Shown piece after piece: positions 56,851-64,000 of a stretch of DNA of 64,000 nt (positions are counted from its first letter, which is position 1; every line of letters begins with the position of its first letter). The position numbers were made by a program, and so were the translations under genes. The DNA is from Ectobius pallidus (lineage: Eukaryota > Arthropoda > Insecta > Blattodea > Ectobiidae), in assembly GCA_964059195.1 (NCBI GenBank), contig CAXKWD010000004.1, positions 116,453,938-116,517,937 of the forward strand. Reading direction: 5' to 3'. Under the pieces are notes generated by a model. It was given only the letters and a program-made list of their open reading frames with translations, was not told the origin of the DNA and did no database searches.

Positions 56851-57826
56851 TAGCTGAAAAGGCCCGGCGTCGCCCGGGCTTTGTATTTTTTAAATTGAAA
56901 TTAACTTATGGAGGACTTTCTATTTTGAAACTCTAGGTCCTTATATAATATGTATGTAGAACTTGAAATGAAGAAAAAGATTTATCACACTCAAACTATT
57001 CCATCAGAAAACGCTAGATATAGCTTTTTATGGCTCATAGAGGATGTCGAATGCTGCATTCTGTTGCTTCTACACATCATGCCTGGGAGGGGTTGGAATA
57101 AGAAGAAACATAAATTACATTTAAGATTGCACTGACTTGACGGAACATTTTATTTTTCATTCTCATGTTACCATACAACCGTTTCGGGGCTGAAATAAAA
57201 GAGAAATGCAGTATCACTTTCATACTTTCCTCCCCTAAAACCCGGGACATAATATACTGCGAGCATAGGACTCAAAATGTTCCATCCCATCCTTAGGGCC
57301 TATGATAAACATACCTATTTCTCAACTAATACAAAGCCTACAGCTATGGATAACGTATCAGCGGAAAGGATTATTTACCGACTTCTGATATAGCATACTC
57401 ACACACTTAAGTTGTCCCTGCAATACGACCTCTTATTCTACATCAAAATGTGAAGTGAGAAAATATTTCTTATGTCGATGGTAGAGAAAGTTATGTGACT
57501 GCATCACACTGTGCTTTATTTTCGTGGATTTCATTTTTCAGTAATTATTTTCGCCAATATATTACATCGATGGAATCATAATTCGTTAAAGTCCAGTATT
57601 ATATAGTTGCCAAAGTCCTATGTGATCACAGTAAACAATACACTGTTGTCATGTGAACTGAACAGCATTTCATTTTTTTCAGTATAATATTCTCAGAAAT
57701 TATATAATTTTCAAGGGAAGGAGTATTTTGTTTGAATTTTAATGTTGACCGCGTTACTTCCCGGGCTTAACAGGGTATGTGTGCAAAATTTCGTGTAAAT
57801 TGGAAATGTAGATTTGTATAAGGAAC
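56851..57826 (+). mobile_element. Retroposon, copy 2, ending in an ATAC microsatellite
   Basis: It starts CTAGCTGAAAAGGCCCGGCG and ends GTGTGCAAAATTTCGTGTAA then a short spacer and the (ATAC)n tail. A start resembling AGCTG..CCCGGC and a CAAATTT..-plus-CATA tail is common to a class of insect retroposons. No ORF of note. Confidence 0.6.
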
Positions 57827-57979
57827 ATATATACATACATACATACATACATACATACATACATACATACATACATACATACATACATACATACATACAT
57901 ACATACATACATACATACATACATACATACATACATACATACATACATACATACATACATACATACATACATACATACA
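57827..57979. repeat. (ATAC)n microsatellite, ~150 bp
   Basis: About thirty-seven near-perfect tetranucleotide units. The repeating frames on both strands (YVCM, THIH) are artefacts. Confidence 0.98.
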
Positions 57980-58820
57980 CACTTTCGATTTTATATGTTA
58001 GATACAGGCATTACTATCATGTGCCCGCATCTTTGCCCGTACTTATTTACTCAACGGCTGGATGTCTTACTTAAATAATTTATTTAACAGAGATATAATT
58101 AAAACATTATTTATTAACACTGACATCGTTTCTACACAATTTTCATTAATTATATAATTATATTCTTAATGACATTGCTTTAGCTAGTAGCGTAATTAAT
58201 CGAGTAAAAATCTGATCCGAAATGAAACTATTAAACCACACATTCCTGAACCTTACTTAAATAAAGCATAAACAATTAAAACGATTGATAATTAAGAAGC
58301 CAAAATCCCGGCTTCTAGGTGCATTTCACGATTAAAGTGCGTCACCCGGGGAAAAACATCAAATTCGAGTTCCCCTATCCCTAAAGAAAACCCGCATAGT
58401 GATTTCGTCCAAATCATTCACTTCTGTCCCATTTAGGCGTGCATTCATTATTCCTATCACTTTCTGTCCTTCTATGAAAAAAATCAGATCTCTTCGTGTC
58501 GTAATGCTATAAACAAGAAGAGCGGGATAACAAAACCGAAACGATCGAGATATTGATTTGTTATATTGCTAGCAATTGACTTCAGTAGTGCTCTTTTTCC
58601 CCGATTTCTATGTCAACCAAGAACAGCCACCTTCAATTAATTTCACAATTTAATATGGTGTGCACGTAAACGACCGCTCAAATATTATATTAAATACATC
58701 TGATTAACAACGCTTTGAAGGTAAAGATTTCTCCTCCCACTAGGCTATATGCTTAAGAGTGACTTCAGAAAAATCGATACCGAACGAGAAACTTCCATCA
58801 AACTAATATCCCTACACCAT
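57980..58820. other. AT-rich, no gene recognised
   Basis: The segment around 58300-58345 (ATCCCGGCTTCTAGGTGCAT) resembles 54025-54050 (ATCCGGCTTTGGAGTGCATT), a hint of a shared LINE 3' UTR. Nothing else is supported. Confidence 0.4.
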
Positions 58821-58975
58821 GGAAGGTGACAGTGTATGAATGCTTCAACGACATAGTACCCACGTCCGTGAAGAAATATAACCGTGCTTTACCAGAGTCC
58901 CCTATCTGCGGAAAATGTGGTTCTTTGAATACGCTGAAACATCGTGTTACGATGTGTGGCAGAGGACAGAGGTCA
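58821..58975 (+). pseudogene. LINE C-terminal zinc-knuckle remnant
   Basis: The translation contains PICGKCGSLNTLKHRVTMC, the C..C...H....C knuckle that ends R1-type and related LINE ORF2 proteins. It is cut by the MITE that follows. Confidence 0.6.
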
Positions 58976-58984
58976 AAACACTAC

Positions 58985-59391
58985 TATAGTCCAGTTATTC
59001 CTTGCATGGCCAGGCGGCTTCCTTTTGTTAGGAGGAAAAGTTTGCCGACAGCTCAACCCATGCTCTTTATTTTTACCGCACCAATCAGCTAGTTACCTCA
59101 GCCAATAAAAATCTAAGAATGTCCTGTGACGGCTGTGTCAGCTACTCGTCTGCTTCTGCGTGGAGCGAAACTTGGGGTTGCAAAATCTAGTTACATTAAA
59201 CAGTAACACGTGCGAATTGATTAAAGCTAGGGAAGAACTGAGGTCAGTGATAACAATGAGAGAATATTGCAACGTTGCTTTTGTTTTGGAAAGCGGAAAC
59301 TAAGATCAAGATGAATTAACATAAAGAAACACCGACCTAATGGTTTATTCCTTTGAAGACGCCTGGATATGTAATGAAAAACTCTACTATA
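58985..59391 (+). mobile_element. MITE with ~37-bp TIRs (copy 2)
   Basis: It starts TATAGTCCAGTTATTCCTTG and matches copy 1 (16063-16476) through the interior (CCAATCAGCTAGTTACC, GAGAATATTGCAACGTTGC). The right TIR is diverged (CTCTACTATA). It lies directly beside the LINE remnant. Confidence 0.85.
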
Positions 59392-59818
59392 CATAGGATA
59401 GAGCTCGATTGTAATCCTAACATAGTATATCGTACACTCGTATCGTTAGATCCGTCCACGCGAGAAAACACATTTGTGAAATCATGGCTCGCGGCAGGAG
59501 TAGGCCTATTGTATTATGAGTTAACCGAGGGGACCGCAGAAGTAATGGCCTTCTTGCAGATGCTAAGAGAACAACGCTGGTCAAGGGTCGTCGAGTAATC
59601 TCTACCAACTCACTTTGCTAGATATAGTTAGGTGTATACAAGATCAGTCTTTGGAATTTGTGTCTATTATAAACTCATGGGCTGAACAATTCAAAGAACA
59701 TAAATTTTGAGAACGTGTACTGTGATTTTATGTATATTTGTGGAGAAAGGAAAAGTACTGATGACGATTAACAGTATCCATTTAATATGTATATAGTAAG
59801 ATTATAAACAATTAAGTG

Positions 59819-59990
59819 TTTAAGGTGGCCGAGATGGTAGCGTCTTGATCTCGCATTCGGGAGATCTCAGGTTCAAATCCCGTGGTCGGCCAACTTGACA
59901 TGGGTTTTTTCATGGTTCGCCAGTCGTAAAGCCAAGTGTCGAATTGGATATTTACATACCCTGAATCATCCTCGCTATTTCATCCTATAT
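59819..59990 (+). mobile_element. tRNA-derived SINE, plus strand
   Basis: Box A-like GTGGCCGAGATGGTAGCG, box B-like GGTTCAAATCCCGTGG, then CATGGGTTTTTTCATGGTTC and GTAAAGCCAAGTGTCGAATT. Same family as 16850-17000 in the opposite orientation. Confidence 0.88.
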
Positions 59991-60062
59991 CTTATCCATT
60001 TCAAATAATATTAGTTGAAATTTACTCCATAAAGTACTCCAACAATATTAGATAATTGACTA

Positions 60063-60430
60063 TCATTAGTTCCATGGCCTAGTGCAGCTTTTCTCAACCA
60101 TTTTGAACCCGGGGACCTCTAAGATGTCTAAAAAATTTACGGACCCCTAATTTTACATCGCATTTTTAAAAGAAGGCCTATATTCTTAATATTTGGGGTG
60201 TTAATTATAGGTCATTATAGCGAAATATGTGAAAAAAAAATTTACTTCTTTACTTTCTACTTGCTTTATGATATTTTTGTATTATGTCTGCGGATCATCT
60301 GCACCATCTTCGCGGACCACTGCCGCGGACCACAGGTTGAGAAACGCTGGCCTAGTGTATAGACACAGATTCCGAACTGATATGGCCTCGTAGCTGAAAG
60401 GAGCATAAAAACAGTTTAATTTTTTTTAAT
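60063..60430 (-). repeat. Dispersed repeat copy interrupted by a hAT MITE
   Basis: Read on the minus strand it matches 15860-15985, with 60085-60349 absent from that copy. It provides the flanks of the MITE described next. Confidence 0.6.
60085..60349. mobile_element. 265-bp hAT MITE with 8-bp target duplication
   Basis: It begins CAGCTTTTCTCAACC and ends GGTTGAGAAACGCTG (inverted). GCCTAGTG is duplicated at 60077-60084 and 60350-60357. The right end carries the GCGGACCAC pattern typical of such MITEs. No ORF. Confidence 0.9.
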
Positions 60431-63400
60431 CGGTGTCTGATGATGGCATGAGAGGAACTTCGGATAAGAATTCCTGCACCGACATAATTATATAAGGCAA
60501 CCAAAGTGTACAACAATAAAATTATAATGTAACCTAAACCACAAGAACAGCAGCAAAGCTAGGTTGCATGAAGATTCAGCGTTTTACATATTCATTCCAG
60601 GATGTAATAACTTATTCATAATACAGTCTCACATATCATGTTGAATAAAATCGAAGATCTATAGGCTCGTTTAAAATTCCTTTGATTGCCTTCATCTGTA
60701 TCACGAAACATGCCTCTGACCTGAGTTAAGGTCATCCATGACGTCAACCAAGTGAGGGAGAGGAGCAACAAACAGTTCAATAGTAACCGATTCATTCCAA
60801 AATCGAAACTGATTACACTGGCGTTCTTTTTGTTGTTGCTTCCTGTTGACTCGCTCTCTTTGTTCTGCCTGGAGCGGCTCGCATCAATAAAACACCACAC
60901 ATTCATTCTACAAATTTAACCGTTTTCCTAGCAACTCATGAGTTAAATTACTTTCTCTAGGAGTAATATCCCAAGCTAGTACAGGTCCCAAACCTTATAG
61001 GTAAAAAAATTGATCTGTTATACTTACATAATATTCTCTATCCTAAGCATGGGCAATACATCTCTCTCATTTCATGTTCTGATATAAAATAAGAGGCCAT
61101 ATTGCATGGAATGCGTATTCAGTTGTCTCAGACTCATGCAAAGATGTATTGTTCGTCGCGTAAGTCAAGTTCATGATTTTTTTTATTATTATTATTATTA
61201 TTTTTTTTTTACGAAAAAATACTTCAGATACAGCCTATACCGGTAAGTATAAGCTACTCTCTACTAAATTTTAACAAAATCATTAGAACCTTTTAGAGAA
61301 AATGGCAAAAAGTTACATTTTTCTTTGTGTACAGTGGCAGTAGATGCAAGAGAAAGTCGTCGCGAATATTCGTAGCACGTCAAAAGATATCTAACCTGAA
61401 TATCAAAATAACATTTTTCTGAAGAGTGTATATTTAGATTCAGAGAATCTCAAAACTTATATTAATGCTGAAAACGCTATTTAGAATTTCAAGGTCAAAA
61501 ACAATAGCCTACAATATCCATAGCACTTCATTTTACAATATTTTCTGCATCTGATCAAGTCAGACAAAGTCAAGCAATTTAGTAAGTACCTAAAATAATT
61601 TTTTAGCAAAATATTTAAATTCTGTGTCAGATAAAGATAATAGGCAGAGAAAATATGTAGAAAAATAACTAGAAATACATTTAATTTTATGCTTAACCCG
61701 ACGGACACAATCGAAAATATTTTCGCCGAAAATATTAAAATATTTTCAACATATATAAGGACAATAATTATAATTTGTTAATATGTAATTTTCCTCAACA
61801 ATTTTGTCTTAAACAAAACAATGTTGACCAGCAGAGAAACCTGGTTATTCTTTAGGTACGTCCCTTGTTCATATTTAGTCTGGCTGCAATTAAATTAATT
61901 TAGCCATGTCATATTATATAACTTACAGATGTTCAATCAATAAACGAAATCAAAGACATGCTATTAGAACCCATACATTTTAAGATTAAGACTTCTCTTA
62001 AATTATATTGTAGTGCACTTTCCCGGAATATGACCCATTCATTTTTCACTTTAGTGCCGTATACATCATAAAAATTGCATTCACAATGAAAACATGATGA
62101 CAAAATATTATGTTTTATTGTATTATTTAGACAAAGAATATTAGAGTTTTTGAGAATATAGAACTCATCCTAACTCACTTTCAAGGCTCTCTATCTTGTA
62201 TGGCATATGATTCTTAAAAACTAACAAGTCTCAAAAGCTCCTGCGAAGGCTAACAAATCTGGGTTCATTGAGTTAATATATAGTTAGGAATGTTTATACA
62301 ACATTTGGTCATGCAACCAAAATAAAAAATTACTTACATCTTTATGTTCAGAAGAAAATAAATCACAGTTTTAAATGCAGGTTTTCCGAAATTTAAGGTT
62401 ATAGATGCTCTTAATCTTTTTACTGTTACATGCGTCGCCAGAAATAACTGCATAAAAGCAGAAATATCAAAATAATGATTTAATGTGTTGTGCTAGTATG
62501 TGGGAGTTTTTAAGAAATCAGCTTTCTACGCGATTTTCTTGTAAAGACTCTGTTCTGTTTTAATTTTGAACACCAACTATTAGTATTATTTAATTTGAAA
62601 CTTCTTACCATTGTAAGTTGCCTAGAGACAGAGTATAACTTAATACAGCTCGTATTTTTACCGTAAATTAGTGTTAGAGTGTTACAATAATGTAAAATAG
62701 AATAACTAATGATAGCATAACTAGTTTCCAGATGTCACAAGCATTAAAATGTATAACAAAAATTATCAGAAATTGAAATATTACCTAAGTCATAACAATG
62801 GTCTCTATAAATATGTAGTGATCCTTAGGGGCTAGAAGAACTATAGTCTTCAGTTTCTGCAGGTATAGTTGGAAGTGCTTCCAGATGACGTGGAATATTG
62901 TGCCTCGAACTGCTATTGACATACTTGTATTTCTTTCAGGTGGTATTTCTCCAGGTATTGTGTTATGGAATAGTAGGCTCATAATATTATATTAGTCGTT
63001 TCTCCTTATCGATCTCTTTTGGTCGAGACTGTGTTTTTTTTTCAAATCTTATAGTTTGGTCAAGAATGTATCCCTTTGACAAATCTTAAGCATAACGTTT
63101 CGCATAACGTTTCTATTAAACTAATTTTTTCATAACATTGGAACCACTGAGTTCTAGAAGTTAGACCACTGCAGTGTTGCATGACAAAGTTATACCGGCT
63201 GTACTTGGTATCCCAGATACATTTTGCAGCGACAGGTAAAACATGCATAACTGTTTTCAAGAAAATCCTTAAGCTGTTCCTAAATAAGAAAGCCTTAAAG
63301 AAACTTTAGCCTGTTTTTTAATACTTTGATGAGAATTTCTACGTAATTTATAGTGGAGAATAATGCCACACTTAAGTCTGTTTTAAACGCAACTATTTGT

Positions 63401-63944
63401 TACTTTACTCAGGCAATTTAACTGCGAAGGCTGCTAGCACAATATTGATTTGCATATATTTAAAATTGAGTTTGCGAGGGAAGAAAACACGGCAGGGTGT
63501 ACGTTATTACTCACGATGCCTTCGCACTTGCAGAGAGCTCATAAAATACCCCACCATTGCAGCGACAACACACAAATTAAATAGGTAGCACGCTCTGATA
63601 TTTTATGCCGCCATTTTCTTACATCACAACATACAGCCCACGTCTTCCAGAAGTCTGGTAAATCCAGAACAAAATATTTAATGGCATCCTGAAAAATTAT
63701 CATAAAGTAAAAGTCTTGAAAGAAATTCTTTCAAGATAACTTGCTACTGATTATAAGTTTTCATAATTATCTGTTAAAGTATCAAAATTGAGTTCCATTA
63801 ATAATTTTGATTAGATCAATACACAAGTATGTTTAAATGGTTTAAAATTGCATCTATGCAACTTTTATTTTGAAAAATGAGTTAGTATATATATATTACG
63901 TATACATATTAATGTGAATATATTTTCATGACAATACATATATC
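60431..63944. other. AT-rich region, no gene recognised
   Basis: Frames of 60-96 aa (such as 60616-60906 minus, 61481-61708 minus) have no recognisable motif. An ATT/T-rich run lies at 61179-61210. Confidence 0.4.
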
Positions 63945-64000
63945 GGCTTCGGTGGTAGGCTACATAGCAGCGTTCCCGCCTCTAAATCCGATTCGCGGAT
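63945..64000 (+). mobile_element. Possible tRNA-like SINE head at the window edge
   Basis: CGGCTTCGGTGGTAGGCTAC resembles a box A region, and AATCCGATTCGCGGAT could be the start of a diverged box B. It is cut by the end of the window. Confidence 0.35.

Noticed and set aside
57711..58074. ORFs with repeating YVCM or THIH residues
   Set aside because: Translation of an ATAC microsatellite.

Overview
The window reads as AT-rich nuclear DNA of an insect. It has no recognisable host gene but is crowded with eukaryotic transposons: tRNA-derived SINEs, LINE 3' ends, hAT, pogo-like and IS630/Tc1-mariner-like elements, MITEs and microsatellites. The 8-mer TAGGCCTA recurs about twenty times by hand count in the host-like part. 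A hemimetabolous insect such as a cockroach is my guess from repeat style only and is not shown by any gene.

The centrepiece is an endogenous viral locus at about 20482-30724. One complete unit (21319-27435, about 6.1 kb) is bounded by 124-bp terminal inverted repeats (TIRs), each carrying a TATA box that points inward. Rightward it encodes a 148-aa accessory protein, an NS1-like superfamily 3 helicase and a capsid-like protein. Leftward it encodes a 1054-aa protein-primed-type family B DNA polymerase. A parvovirus-type helicase and capsid beside a Polinton-type PolB, with convergent gene blocks and TIRs, is the layout of the VD1 segment of bidnaviruses (Bombyx mori bidensovirus). All reading frames are uninterrupted. 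The complete unit sits inside a second copy in the opposite orientation: a PolB piece on the left (20482-21306) and the other gene block with one TIR on the right (27456-30724). The copies are colinear without net indels and nearly identical, so the insertion is recent, or the duplication is partly an assembly effect.

Left of the viral locus: a LINE 3' end at the window edge, tandem repeats (1.1-1.8 kb), a decayed IS630/Tc1-mariner-like element with a SINE inserted in its transposase (1.9-4.3 kb), a pogo-type MITE (4.6 kb), a foldback MITE (6.1 kb), copy 1 of an unidentified 1.25-kb repeat (9.6 kb), two LINE 3' regions (12.4-15.1 kb), a retroposed tandem array with a 14-bp target duplication (15.2 kb), two abutting MITEs and a SINE (16.1-17.0 kb), a LINE remnant (17.8 kb) and a hAT-type MITE with an 8-bp target duplication (18.2 kb).

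Right of the viral locus: a LINE remnant (34.1 kb), an ORF-less TIR element (36.2-38.4 kb), copy 2 of the 1.25-kb repeat (38.5 kb), and a structurally complete hAT transposon with an intact 613-aa transposase, 15-bp TIRs and a perfect 8-bp target duplication (41.8-44.4 kb). These are followed by a GC-rich 583-bp SINE (45.1 kb), a 143-bp MITE (51.2 kb), a 3.3-kb hAT shell filled with other repeats (53.4-56.7 kb), a retroposon with a long ATAC microsatellite (56.9-58.0 kb), a second copy of the 16.1-kb MITE (59.0 kb), a SINE (59.8 kb) and a hAT MITE inserted into an older repeat (60.1 kb). Long stretches between these are AT-rich with no feature I can support.
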